From an uncultured Mycoplasmataceae bacterium (GTDB lineage: Bacteria > Bacillota_I > Bacilli_A > Mycoplasmatales > Hepatoplasmataceae): a DNA stretch of 42,695 bases. The notes under the pieces were generated by a model. That model saw only the letters and a list, made by a program, of their open reading frames with translations. It made no database searches and was not told where the DNA came from. The position numbers and the translations under genes were made by a program. Shown piece by piece: positions 30,430-42,493 of the stretch (within the stretch, counting starts at the first letter, position 1; each line of letters opens with the position of its first letter). Location of the stretch: contig CAMZNG010000003.1 of assembly GCA_947313745.1 (NCBI GenBank), positions 1 through 42,695 of the forward strand, given 5' to 3'.

Positions 30430-33400
30430 TTATATAACTAATAATATTATTAATAGAAATGTTATTATTGCTCCTGTAGTAACTGTTGTTGCAAGAATTG
30501 TTTTTGCTTGTTTGTATTCTTTACTTTTAGGACTTGTTTTAATATCTATTGATGATTTAGGTCCTTCGTTAAATTTAGAATCAACTGCTCAAACATTTAT
30601 TGTATAACTAGTGTTGGCATTAAGATTATTAAATGTATATTCATATTTATAACTTCCAACCTCAATTTCTTTTTCATTATTTATTTGAATATAATAAATT
30701 AATTCATCACCATCTGGATCTGTTGAAGGATTTCAATTAACAGTTAATGATTTTTCAGTAATAGAATTTTTTCTTAGGTTTCCAACTTCTGTGGGTGGTT
30801 GGTTTTCTCCAGAAGATTCTGTAGTAAATGATTTTGTTGTTGATTCACTCCTATTGTTATTATTATCAATCGCTAAAATTGTTATTGAATATGTTGTGTT
30901 TTCTAATAAATTAGAAAATTTATGATTGGTTGCTGGTTCTTCTATTTCGTTTCCGGAATCAGGACCTTTATCAATTATAAGGATGTAACTAACAGAATCT
31001 CCATCTGGATCAGTTGAAGGATCTCATTGAAGGTCTAATGAATCTATTGCTTTTGTTCCTGATTTTTGAATGAAATTATTTTCGTTAACTTTTGTTGGAG
31101 GAAGATTTCCTGATCCTGAATCAGTAGTAACAGTTACACTATCAGAAGTTCCTTTCTTTCCAAGTGAATCTTGTGGTGTTACCACAATAGTATATGTTGT
31201 CAAAGGTGATAGGTCTTGAGCAATATATGAAGTTTCTGTAATTGTATCTTTTGAGATACCATCAACTTCAATACTATATCAAACTGTAAATCCTCCTTCT
31301 ATGGTAGATGGTTGTCAACTAAGATTTATTGATTTATCATCTTTTGAATCAACACTTAATCCTAATAATGGAGATGGAGGTGGAGTTTCTTTTAATGTTG
31401 AATAAGTTATTGTTTCATGTCTTGATTCATTATCATTAGAATCAACTGCTCAAACTTCCATATCGTATGAATGTTCAGAAAGCAAATTATCAAATGTACA
31501 ATAAACATCTGCATAAGGATCTGTTGGTTGTTCAATTCTAAGTTCAGTACTTGAAGAATCATTTATAGTTGCAATATAATGAATTTCATCACCATCTTCA
31601 TCAGTTGATTGACCTCATTGAAGAGAAATGGAACTTGAAGTTGCTGGGGTAGGACGTTTTGGAGATACTGAAATATCTGTTGGAGGATGATCTCCTCCTC
31701 CACCTGATTCTGTTTGAAAGTCTTGTTCTTTAGATGTTCCTGCTAAATTTTTATCATCCTCGGCTCAAACTTTTATTTTATAGTTTTGTCCTGGGTTTAA
31801 TCCTGTAAATTTATAGCTAACTTCTGTTCCAACATTAATTGCAGTATCAGAATCTTTTTGAACCATATAGTGAACTGGGTCTCCATCTGGATCTGTAACT
31901 GAATTTCAGTCAACTGTTAATGATGTAGTATCTTCTGAACCAGGAGTTTGTTCTAACATTGTTATTGGGTCTGGTGGGTTATTCACAGATTTTGCTGTTT
32001 GGAAATTTACAACAGATGAATAGTCAGATGAATTTCCAGCAACATCAGTAGCAAGAATTTTTACATCATATTTAGTATCTTCTTCTAATCCTTCAAATTT
32101 ATAATTTGTAGAATCAGTTGTGAAACTTTCTGAATAAATTCCACCACTTGAGTCACTATCTTCTATATTAAGAGTATAGTTTTTAATTCCGGATCCTCCT
32201 GCTTCATCTTCTGAGGGATCTCACTTTATGCCTATTGTATCTGTTGTTGGTTCTCCATCTTTAATTATATTAGATGGAATTGATGGTGGGGTTTGATCAC
32301 CTCCTGAATCATTGTGGTCAGTAAAATTTCTAAATATTTTTATATATGATCATACTGGTTGAGAGGTTGTATAACCCGTGCTATCATGAGCATCACGATT
32401 CATATTTCACATACTCATCATTCCAATATCTTTATCTATAACATAATCTTTAACAACATTTGCATCTTCTAGTGAAAAGTGGTAACTTCCTTCTTGATCA
32501 ATTGAATTTGTTATTCCTATTTTTTCATATGCTTGTTCATCAGTTAATGTAACACCAATTTTACTATACCCTTCAATGATTTGTTTTTTTAATCCTTCTG
32601 ATGCTGACTTTACTTGTGCACTTTCATCTCCGCCAAAAAGCATTGCCATTATATTGATAACATCAACATCAACTCCTGCATCTAAATATGCTTGAAATAT
32701 TGGTAACCCTAAATAATCTAATCCACTTGATGCTACAGGAAGTGTTAGATTTACTTTTACTCCTGTATCGTCTTGTACTCTTTTTATTGCAGAAGCATTA
32801 AGTTGGTTTGTTGATAAAACCTCTCCAATTGGTCCCTCAATATCTAAGTCAATATGTGTTAAAGAATATCCTTCAATAATAGATTCATATGTGCTAACTA
32901 ATTGATCTTCAGTAACTCCTGGAATTGATCAAAACGGAGTTAAGTTTGCTCCACCAAATGAAACAGTAACATCTCCTCCATTTTTTCTAACTTCTCCTAT
33001 TTGCCTTTCAATTTCTGCTTCATGTGCATCAACAGTTGGTGGATTTCCAAATCTCGAATAAGCTCCTCAACCCCCTCAACCTCATGGAATTATGCCATTA
33101 GTTATTTCTGGAGAATTTGTTTCATCATAGCTTTCTTGTCCAGGTGCGTTTTGAGTTGTCTTATCTATAAATCCAAGGTTAAAATAATTGGTGTCAGTTT
33201 GACCTTGTCAAATTGAGATGGGAGAAACTCCTGCTACTTCTTCTTTATAAGCTGATCAACCAGCAAGATCTACAAAAGGTGCTAAGAAGTGATCTTCTCA
33301 TTTTTGTTTTCCCACACCAACATTAGGATATGCACCATTTGTTGATTCATCAAAAGTAGAAATCTGATTGTTGCTATTAGATTTATTCGATGGTGATTTA

Positions 33401-33489
33401 ATATTTATTATATGAAAAAAAGATATTCCCAAAACTATGGTTAAAATGGTTGGTATTATTTGTTTTTTAATTCTAAATTTATTTTTCAT
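30430..33489 (-). CDS. surface GH18 (chitinase-like) protein with Fn3 repeats and C-terminal anchor
   Basis: 1019 aa with many TGA Trp codons. N-terminal hydrophobic segment about 10-30 without a cysteine. GH18 domain about 60-385: GGDVTVSFGGANLTPFW, then LTHIDLDIEGP near residue 213 (the D-x-D-x-E catalytic motif, Glu as acid/base) and VINIMAMLFGGD. THxDxDIEG resembles the PF-ChiA type of GH18 as I recall it. Six fibronectin type III-like repeats follow, beginning near 396, 501, 600, 698, 793 and 895, each starting with a Pro-rich P-P-x motif and containing W-x-P/S-S-T-D-x-D-G-D. C-terminal membrane helix about 993-1019. Cell-surface hydrolase or adhesin for chitin-like or N-acetylglucosamine polymers, plausible for an insect-associated host. 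TATAAT at 33526-33531 may be its -10. Confidence 0.88.
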
Positions 33490-33585
33490 TTTTTTAACTT
33501 TAAAACTTTAATTAAAATCCTTAATATTATATAATATTAGATTAATTTATTTAAAAAATATGAGTTTATAAAAAAGTTTTTACTT

Positions 33586-34920
33586 CTATTTTCCTATGCA
33601 AAAACTTGCAAACAAGTTGGTCATATAATCTTGATCTATTTTTTCCCCGATTATAGAACCTAATTTTTTCATAGCTGTTTCTAATTCGAAAGCAACTATA
33701 TCTGTAGTTTCATTTTTTTCTATCATTGAAACAGCATTATCTAAAGATTCTAATACAATGTTAAAATTATCAATTTGATTTTGAGTTATTAACAATGGAT
33801 TATTTTTTTCAGAGTCAAATATATTTTCTTTTATAAATTTTTTAACCTTATTTAAAAGATCATTAATATCATTATTTTTTGCTGAAATGTTGACTTCTGA
33901 ATCATCTTTCTTATCTTGCAAGTCTGCTTTTGAAATTACTTCAATTATTTTTTTTTCATGATCGCTTTTTATCTTTTTAAAAAAGTCTCTTTGTTTACTT
34001 ATTTTTTTTGTTCCATCAAGAAGAATAAGTATAAGATCTGCTTTTTCAAGAGAATTATATGCTCTTTTTATGCCTTCTTTTTCAATCTTATTGTTTGTCT
34101 TTTCTCTTATCCCTGCCGTGTCTTGTAATGTTACTTTCACACCATCAATATACATTATTGACTCAACAACATCTCTTGTTGTTCCTTCTGTACTTGAAAC
34201 AATTGCTCTTTCTTCTTTTGAGAAAGCATTTAATAAAGTTGATTTACCTGCATTAGGAAAGCCAACAATAGAAATTACAATTCCCTTTGAATATTTGATT
34301 AATCTTTTTGAATCATTTATTATTATCTTAAAATCTTTTATAAATATTTTTATTTCTTTTTTAATTCTTCCTAAATTATATTTTGGTAAATCGGTGTTTT
34401 CAGGATAATCTATTGAAACTTGAATATTTGAAACTATTTCTCCTAATCTCTCAAGCAAACTATTAATAAATAAAGTTTGACTTCCATTTAGATTTCTAGA
34501 AGACAATTTTGAAAGTTCCTCATTTTCAGAAAGTATTAATGTATTTATTGCTTCAGATTGTGTAAGATCAATTTTCCCATTCATATATGATTGTTTCATA
34601 AACTCTCCTGGTTCAGCTTGCAAAGCACCATAAGAGTTTAAAATTGAAAGAACTTTTTTTACCACGAACATTGATCCATGTAATTGTATTTCAACTACAT
34701 TTTCACCTGTAAATGAATTGGGAGAAACAAATGTTAAAATCAAAACATCATCTACAAACTCCTTTTTATGAAAAATTTTATGAAACTCAATATTATTTTT
34801 TTTATGATTTAATTTAGGAATTATTTTTTTTACAATTGAAAATGTCTCTGGTCCGGAGATTCTAATTATTGCTACATTTTGATTTATTGGTTTTGTTACT
34901 AGTGAATAAATTGTTCTCAT
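33586..34920 (-). CDS. mnmE: tRNA uridine-5-carboxymethylaminomethyl GTPase MnmE
   Basis: 444 aa, full length. N-terminal folate-binding domain (1-115), helical domain, G domain with G1 GFPNAGKSTLLNAF near 215, G3 DTAGIRE near 265 and SKAD (G4) near 330, then a helical region and the invariant C-terminal FCIGK whose Cys is catalytic. With MnmG it modifies the wobble uridine of tRNAs, needed to read mixed codon boxes including the UGA/UGG Trp pair. TATAAT at 34930-34935 is 9 nt before the ATG with no Shine-Dalgarno sequence. Monocistronic, bounded by the terminator at 34956-34981 upstream. Confidence 0.97.
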   Translation of the reverse strand: MRTIYSLVTKPINQNVAIIRISGPETFSIVKKIIPKLNHKKNNIEFHKIFHKKEFVDDVLILTFVSPNSFTGENVVEIQLHGSMFVVKKVLSILNSYGALQAEPGEFMKQSYMNGKIDLTQSEAINTLILSENEELSKLSSRNLNGSQTLFINSLLERLGEIVSNIQVSIDYPENTDLPKYNLGRIKKEIKIFIKDFKIIINDSKRLIKYSKGIVISIVGFPNAGKSTLLNAFSKEERAIVSSTEGTTRDVVESIMYIDGVKVTLQDTAGIREKTNNKIEKEGIKRAYNSLEKADLILILLDGTKKISKQRDFFKKIKSDHEKKIIEVISKADLQDKKDDSEVNISAKNNDINDLLNKVKKFIKENIFDSEKNNPLLITQNQIDNFNIVLESLDNAVSMIEKNETTDIVAFELETAMKKLGSIIGEKIDQDYMTNLFASFCIGK

Positions 34921-34929
34921 TTCTTATTA

Positions 34930-34935
34930 ATTATA
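34930..34935 (-). promoter_or_regulatory. -10 box of mnmE
   Basis: Minus-strand TATAAT, 9 nt before the ATG. A T-rich TTTTTT lies 17 nt further upstream as a poor -35. Leaderless layout. Confidence 0.5.
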
Positions 34936-34955
34936 ATGGAATTTCTTTTATTAAA

Positions 34956-34981
34956 AAAAGGCTTATGAAAATAAGCCTTTT
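34956..34981 (-). terminator. Rho-independent terminator
   Basis: 11-bp stem (34956-34966 with 34971-34981, core GGCTTAT/ATAAGCC) around a GAAA-type 4-nt loop, followed by a T tract on the minus strand. It ends the 132-aa membrane protein gene and lies just before the mnmE promoter. Confidence 0.88.
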
Positions 34982-35000
34982 AAGTTTTTGTGTTTTTTTA

Positions 35001-35399
35001 TTAAGATCTAATTCAAATACCTCAAAGAGATAAAAATATTATTGCAAAACTTCCTATTGTTGCTATAGAATTACCTGCAGCACTAATATTTTCTCCAGGG
35101 AAGTGGCTAAGAAATGCTCCAATTGGTGCACATAACAATACCACAATAAAAATTATAAGTCTAATTGGGAAAATTGTTATAAACGGAATTAATTTTGTTC
35201 CTTTTCAAACATATCACATTGGCATTAAAATTAAAATCATTGAAAATAATGATCCAATTCCATGTCAAATTTGTTTAGAATCTCCGCTGGTAAAATCACT
35301 AATTACACCAAAAATATTTAATGATGTTGTAAACATTAGAGATATTCCTATTACAGGCGAAAGCACACAAAAAGCTGTTATTATTAATTTTTTAATCAT
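35001..35399 (-). CDS. 132-aa membrane protein of unknown function
   Basis: A whole gene that a standard-code search misses, because it has five TGA Trp codons. Sequence starts MIKKLIITAFCVLSPVIG and has about four hydrophobic segments (about 5-28, 45-65, 70-95 and 108-128). The second hydrophobic part contains GIGSLFSMILILMPMWYVWKG and the fourth IATIGSFAIIFLSLWGIW. AAAGGA lies 7 nt before the ATG, and TATAAT at 35435-35440 is a likely -10, so it is monocistronic, ended by 34956-34981. No family recognised. Confidence 0.82.
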
Positions 35400-35465
35400 A
35401 GATGTCCTTTCATTATTTATTTAATACATTTTTAATTATATCATTTAATATTTTTTTTTAAGTAA

Positions 35466-35493
35466 AAACACAAACCAAAAATGGTTTGTGTTT
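35466..35493 (-). terminator. terminator after rpmE
   Basis: 11-bp stem (AAACACAAACC at 35466-35476 with GGTTTGTGTTT at 35483-35493) around a 6-nt loop, with T-rich sequence after it on the minus strand. Ends the rpoE-fba-rpmE group. Confidence 0.85.
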
Positions 35494-35542
35494 AAATCAT
35501 ATATATTAGAAAGTTTAACTCTCTTTGCTTTTCAGAATTCTC

Positions 35543-35749
35543 TTATTTTTTATTAAGAAGTTTTTTGTTAAACTTGTCAACTCTTCCTGCTTTTGATCCT
35601 GATGTTTGTTTACCAGTATAAAAGGGATGACACTTTGAACAAACATCAATTTTTATTTCATTAGCTACTGACATTGTTTCAAATTCATTTCCACAAGTTG
35701 TACACTTAACATTAATCTTATTAGTTTTTGGATGTATTTCTTTTTTCAT
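35543..35749 (-). CDS. rpmE: ribosomal protein bL31
   Basis: 68 aa, the zinc-binding form: cysteine pairs CTTC and CSKC, the latter in the family motif [12 protein letters not shown]. It joins the two ribosomal subunits. A TATAAT (35759-35764) 9 nt before the ATG suggests its own leaderless promoter in addition to read-through from fba, 30 nt upstream. Basic C-terminus [14 protein letters not shown] is typical of L31. Confidence 0.97.
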   Translation of the reverse strand: MKKEIHPKTNKINVKCTTCGNEFETMSVANEIKIDVCSKCHPFYTGKQTSGSKAGRVDKFNKKLLNKK

Positions 35750-35779
35750 AGTATTTATATTATATATTAAATATAATCC

Positions 35780-36643
35780 TTATGCTTTGTTTTTTGAACC
35801 AAATAAAACTATTTTAGAAAGAACAACTTTTTTCATATTTGGATATGCATAAGTTCCAATAAGTTTTCTTGGGTCGAAACCTGTTCCTTTTTGGTCTTTG
35901 TTTTCTTCAATGTATTTTCTGATTCCTTTTGCAAATTCTTGTTGTAATTCAGTATTAACATTTATTTTTGCTTCACCTGCAGCAATTGCTTTTTTAATCA
36001 TTGCTTCTGGTATTCCTGAACCACCATGTAATACTAATGGTAAATCTGTTGCTTTTGAGTATTCTGCCATTTCATTAAATCCAAGATTTGGTTCTCCAAC
36101 ATAATCTCCATGAACTGAACCTAATGATGCAGCTAGAAAATCAATTCCCGCTTTTGCTATCATTTCACATTGTTCTAATGAAGCATAATTTACTCCACCT
36201 GTTACTCCGTCTTCAGTTCCTCCAACTGTTCCAACTTCAGCTTCTACTGAAACATTTTTTTTAGCTGCATATTCAACAACTTTTTTTGTATCTAAAACAT
36301 TTTTTTTGATTGGATCTTCTGAACCATCATACATAACTGAAGTAAATCCAGCATCAATTGCTTCTTTAGCGATTTTTACTGAACTACCATGATCTAAATG
36401 AATTGCTACTGGAACTTTAATTTTTAATTCTTCAATTAATCCTTCAACCATTTTAACCACAGTTTTAAATCCACCCATATATTTTGCAGCTCCTGATGTA
36501 ACTCCTAAAATTATTGGTGATTTATTTTCTTGAGCAACTTCTAGTGTTGCTTTTGCTCATTCTAAATTATTGATATTTATTTGAGCAACTGCATATTTTC
36601 CTTTTTTTGCTTTGATAAGCATTTCTTTTGCATTTATTAACAT
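35780..36643 (-). CDS. fba: fructose-bisphosphate aldolase, class II
   Basis: 287 aa, normal length. Zinc and catalytic motifs: VAIHLDHGSS (zinc His and catalytic Asp) near residue 80, EAEVGTVGGTEDG near 132-145 (zinc Glu), GSVHGDYVGEP (zinc His), PLVLHGGSGIP near 207 (zinc His). It splits fructose 1,6-bisphosphate in glycolysis, the main energy route here. The start at 36643 has AGAAGGA 7 nt upstream; a TGA Trp at codon 23 makes the frame look shorter under the standard code. 12 nt after rpoE. Confidence 0.96.
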
Positions 36644-36655
36644 TTTTATTTCCTT

Positions 36656-36988
36656 CTATTCTTTAATAATTGTATTCATCTTTAATTCTTTTGTATCATC
36701 TGATTCTTCTGTAATTTCTAATTCAAATTCTTCTGTTAAAGATTTTTCGATTTCAAGTACTTCATTAAGAGAACGTCTTGATTTTAGTTCTCAAGTATTA
36801 TTACCAACCATTATTACTCTTTCATCTTCAATAAGAGAAAGATATAAATCTGATTTTATAACTTCTTCAGGAAACTCTTTCCCTAAGGAAGATATTGTCT
36901 CCTTTTTAACATTCGTTCAAATGTCTTCGAAAGAAACTGATTTCTTTCTTGATTCGATAAATTTTACTGCACTATTTGTTTCAAGCAT
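36656..36988 (-). CDS. rpoE: RNA polymerase delta subunit
   Basis: 110 aa with two TGA Trp codons. The N-terminal HARE-HTH fold is recognisable: SFEDIWTNVKKE, then EEVIKSDLYLSLIEDERVIMVGNNTWELKSRRS. This matches delta of Bacillus (about 170 aa), which has a long acidic tail; here the tail is short but still acidic (EEFELEITEESDDTKE). Delta raises polymerase recycling and promoter selectivity. AGAAGGAGAG 4-5 nt before the ATG is a strong ribosome binding site. First of rpoE-fba-rpmE. Confidence 0.92.
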
Positions 36989-37015
36989 TATTCTCTCCTT
37001 CTGTATTTGGTCTTA

Positions 37016-37049
37016 GTACAAACATTGTACAAACACAATATATATTATA
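37016..37049 (-). promoter_or_regulatory. rpoE promoter and tandem GTACAAAC repeats
   Basis: Minus-strand TATAAT at 37044-37049. Between it and the rpoE ATG lie two copies of GTACAAAC (plus-strand reading, 37016-37023 and 37027-37034) spaced 11 nt, about one helical turn. They sit just downstream of the transcription start, where a repressor could bind. No known operator matches. Confidence 0.4.
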
Positions 37050-38696
37050 CTATATTTTGTTAATTGGTTTTATTCCAATTAACTTAAAAATTATTTCATA
37101 AAGATTCTTTAAAGCTAAAATTAAGTTTATTCTTTCTTCTGTTAAATCTTTATCATCAGTTATTACTTTACATTTAGAATAATATGAATTAAATGTTTTT
37201 GATAAATCTTTAAAATAATTAATTAGGTTTGATGGTTCTCTATTTTTATTCATTGATAATATAACATCCTCAAACTCAACAATCTTTTTAAGTAAGTCTT
37301 GTTCTTTAATTTCTTTTCCTATTAATTTAAATGAAGTTTGTTCTTTAATTTCTCCTATTTCATTTTTATACTTCTCTAGAATTTGGTTAATTCTTGCATT
37401 TGAATATTGAATATAATAAAATGGGTTTGATAAATCATTTTGTTTTGCAATGTTGATATCAATTTCCATTTCTTGTTCTTTGGCTTTTGATACAATAAAG
37501 AACTTAAATACATCTTTGTCCATTTCTTCAAGGATATCTTTTATCCTTAAAGAAGTTCCTGATCTCTTAGACATTTTAACAACTTCTGTTCCATTAAGAA
37601 TTTGAACCATGTTAATATAATCAACTTCTAACTTTTCCCTATAACCCAATCATTTAAGTGAAGCTTTAATTCTATCTTCATACCCATGATGATCTTTTCC
37701 TCAAAGGTTAATCATTTTTGTGCAACCGTTTTTTATCTTGTTAATGTGATTAACTATATCTACAACCATATAAGTATATAGTCCATCTTTCTTTATTAAA
37801 ACTCTATCTTTTGCATCTCCATATTGTTGAGTCTTAATTCATGTTGCTCCATCCTTTTCATATAGAGCACCTTTCTCTTTTAAGTTTTTTACCATTTCTT
37901 TAACTTCGCCAGAATTTAATAAATCTTTTTCTGATGTTCATTTATCAAATTTGTCAAGTCCTATTTTTTCTAGGATTACTTTAATTTCTTTCAAGAAGAA
38001 ATCTACAGAAACCTCTTTTAATAAATCTATATTTTCTTTTTCTGTTTTTTTATTTAGTTTAAATCCTGAATCAAATAACTCATTAGCAAAATTAATTATT
38101 TCTTTTCCATGATATCCAACAGAATCTTTATCTAAAGATGACTCTATTTTTAATAGTGGAGCAAGATAAAAATAAACTGAAGTTGCAAGTTCGTTAACTT
38201 GATTTCCTCCATCATTAATATAATATTCTCTATATACATCATGACCTATATATTTTAATACTCTTGATGAAATCTCTCCAACAATTGCATTTCTTGCATG
38301 ACCAATATGAAGATCTCCTGTTGGATTTGCTGAAACAAATTCATAATTAATTTTTTCCTTTTTAACATGTTCAAAATTAGGTTTGAATTTTTTATCTGTA
38401 AATAACATTACATTATTAATAAGTAATTCATTTGATAAAAACATATTTACAAACCCTGGTTCAGTAACTGTTATTTTTAAAAATTCTTTGCTATGGTTTT
38501 CTTCCAAAAATGTTTTTATATCATTAGCAATATCCATTGGTCTCTTATTCATCATTTGTGATAATCTTAATGGAGTGTTTGTAGTGTAGTCGCCATATTT
38601 TAGATCTTTTGTTTTAAGAACTTCTATAAGAGATTTTTCATTACATTTTAGACTTTGAAGATAATCAAATATTAATGATGATAAATAATTTTTCAT
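37050..38696 (-). CDS. argS: arginyl-tRNA synthetase
   Basis: 548 aa, class I. N-terminal additional domain (1-100), then FVSANPTGDLHIGHARNA (HIGH motif) near 120-135 and YYINDGGNQV, the KMSKS-type loop VVKMSKRSG near 360, and a C-terminal anticodon-binding domain with FYYIQYSNARI (family Y-x-x-Q-Y-A-H-A-R). TGA Trp codons interrupt the standard frame around 37650-37937. Its ATG overlaps the HD gene's stop by one base (TAATG), so it is translationally coupled. Last gene of the ychF run. Confidence 0.97.
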
Positions 38697-39863
38697 TATA
38701 TATACACCGCCAATTTTTTAACCATATTTTTCTTTTCGCCAGTATGGTTTATAACAGTTGAATATTTAGTTGCCACAAAAACTTCTCCATCATTTGTAAT
38801 AATTTTTGCTGGAAATTTTTGTTCCTTTTGGTAAGAAGAAAAATTAGGATCTAATTTAACCACTGTTCAAGTTTGATTTTCTAATTTTTTATCTTGCTTT
38901 GCAATAAATTCTTTTACTTCTTTATCTCCAAATATTCTTCTTGGCATCTCTTGTTTTAAAAACATTTCTGCTATTCGTACAAGATATTTATCATCTTCTT
39001 GTGTTGAATATCTTATTGCAGATTGAACAATTGAATCATCAAGAATTAAAAATTCTTCTGTTGTTAATTCTCTCTCCTCAAGAACAGGAATTAAATATGT
39101 GTAAACATTTTTTAGTTTATTTTCTTTAAAAAGTTGAATCATTCTTTTGAATCAAAATGTATATAACATTGTATTTGCAACATTTTTTGGATTTCAATAA
39201 ACAGAAATATTCATATGATATCTTCCTAATAGTAATGATTCAATTACTGATAATGCTTTTTCTTTAAAAACTAACTCATTTGTCTTGCTATGAATTTGAG
39301 CATTCTTAATAAGTCATCTTCAATCTATCTTCCCATAAGAAGCTCCTGTAGATGTTGCATCTCTTAATAAGTAATCAAGTCTATCCATATCAACTTCTGA
39401 GGAAATTAATTGGTTACATCAAGGAAGAGGATGTACTCCTCTAAGTATTTGAACTACTTCTTCTCTTGCTTTTGGTTCTATCTTTTCAAATGCTTTATAA
39501 ACATCGGTTGTTTTATCATTAATAATATCTATTGAATATTCTTCATGATCCTTTACAGATACCGATTCAAACAAATGTGAAAAAGGTCCATGACCTAAGT
39601 CATGTAATAACCCAGCGGCTAGCACTGCTCTATAAGTTGTTTTTGAAACATCTGGTTTTAACATTAATAATGATCTTCTTGTTAATTCATAAACTCCTAA
39701 AGAATGTTCAAACCTATAATGTTTAGCCATTGGGTACAAAAAATGTACTAACCCTAAATGGTTAATTCTTGCTAATCTCTTTAATTCCTTTGAGTCATAT
39801 AATGCAATTATTAAATCATCATCGATTGTGATTCCTTCAAGTATTGAATCTGCTATGTGTTTT

Positions 39864-39871
<8 letters not shown>
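38696..39871 (-). CDS. HD-superfamily phosphohydrolase (dNTPase-like)
   Basis: 391 aa. HD motif residues: [11 protein letters not shown] near 53-63, [15 protein letters not shown] near 92-106 (the His-Asp pair) and HEEYSIDII about 115. A later Asp completes the site beyond the region around 39230. The family includes dGTPase and YdhJ/YwfO-type enzymes, which hydrolyse nucleoside triphosphates; exact substrate not evident. AAAGGAGTTT is a strong ribosome binding site. Its start overlaps the gltX stop by 8 nt and its stop overlaps argS, so three genes are translated together. Confidence 0.9.
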
Positions 39872-41273
<1,402 letters not shown>

Positions 41274-41282
41274 TATCTCTTC

Positions 41283-42380
41283 TTAAACATTAAATCTAAA
41301 ATGACAAATATCGCCATCTTTCATTATGTATTCCTTCCCTTCTAATTTTATTAATCCTTTATCTTTTAATATATGTTCAGATTTATGTATTTCTAAATCT
41401 TTGAAAGAAAAGACTTCTGCTTTAATAAATCCTTTTTCAAAATCAGTATGAATAATTCCCGCAGCTTGTGGAGCAGTCATTCCAACTTTAAATGCTCAAG
41501 CATGAATTTCCTCTGGTCCTGCAGTTAAATAAGTTGCAAGTCCAAGAGTATGAAATGCTTTCTTTGCCACTATATTTAGACCTGATTCTTTTAGGTTTAA
41601 TTCCTCAAGAAATATTTTTTGTTCGTCTTCTTCAAGTTTTGAAATTTCATATTCTATTTGTGCAGAGATAACTACAAAGTTTTCTTTTCTTTCTTTAACA
41701 AATTTTTCAAAGGATGAAAAGTTCTTATTCTTTTCTGGAGATGCAGCTTCATCTTCAGAAACATTTGCTAAATAAATGGTTGGTTTCATTGTCAAAAATT
41801 GAAAGTTTTTTATTAGATCAAGTTCCTCTTCAATATATTCAAATTCATTTAATTTTTTTCCATCTTCTAATCTATTTTTTATTTTATTCATAAAGTCTAG
41901 TTCTGATTTTCCTGTGCCAGTAGCTAAAACCCTTTTACCATTTTTTCCAATTCATCTTTCCACTTGTTCAATATCTGAAAGAATAAGTTCAAGGTTAATG
42001 GTCTCCATGTCTCTTATTGGGTCAACACTTCCATCAGTATGAACAATTTCGCTATTTTCAAATAATCTAACTACATGAACTATTGCATCAACTTCTCTAA
42101 TATTATTAAGAAACTTATTTCCAAGTCCTTCTCCTTTTGAAGCTCCTTTAACTAAACCTGCGATATCAACAAATTGAATTTGGTTATAAATTAATTTCTT
42201 TGATTTATAAATTGATGCAAGAAAAGAAACTCTCTCATCTTTAATTTCTACAACACCTATATTTGGTTCAATTGTAGCGAATGGATAGTTTGCTGCTTCA
42301 ACTTCAGAATTTGTAATTGCATTGAATAATGTAGACTTACCTATGTTTGGTAAACCAACAATTCCTATTTTTATTGCCAT
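41283..42380 (-). CDS. ychF: Obg-family ATPase YchF
   Basis: 365 aa. G1 [15 protein letters not shown] (residues 8-22), G3 [21 protein letters not shown] near 66-86, and a C-terminal TGS-like domain (about 275-365) ending FRFNV. YchF prefers ATP and binds ribosomes, with links to stress response. TGA Trp codons at 41949-41951 and 41493-41495. It is the first gene of the run ychF-gltX-HD-argS, divergent from the gene at 42494; a TAAAAT close to the start codon suggests a leaderless promoter. Confidence 0.96.
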
Positions 42381-42493
42381 AACTAAATTTTACCATTACT
42401 TTAAAATTAATTTAACTATTAAGTAATTTATAATATTTAATAAAAATGTAACTATATAGAAAAAGTCGCCCACCCAAGGAGGTTGATTTTTAC
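42381..42493. promoter_or_regulatory. divergent promoter region
   Basis: 113 nt between ychF (minus) and the last gene (plus). It must hold both promoters. On the plus strand TATAAT-like TTATAATAT (about 42427-42435) could serve, and AAGGAGG (42475-42481) is a perfect Shine-Dalgarno sequence extended by TTGAT. Just before it lies a GC-rich GTCGCCCACCC unusual for this DNA. Confidence 0.45.
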
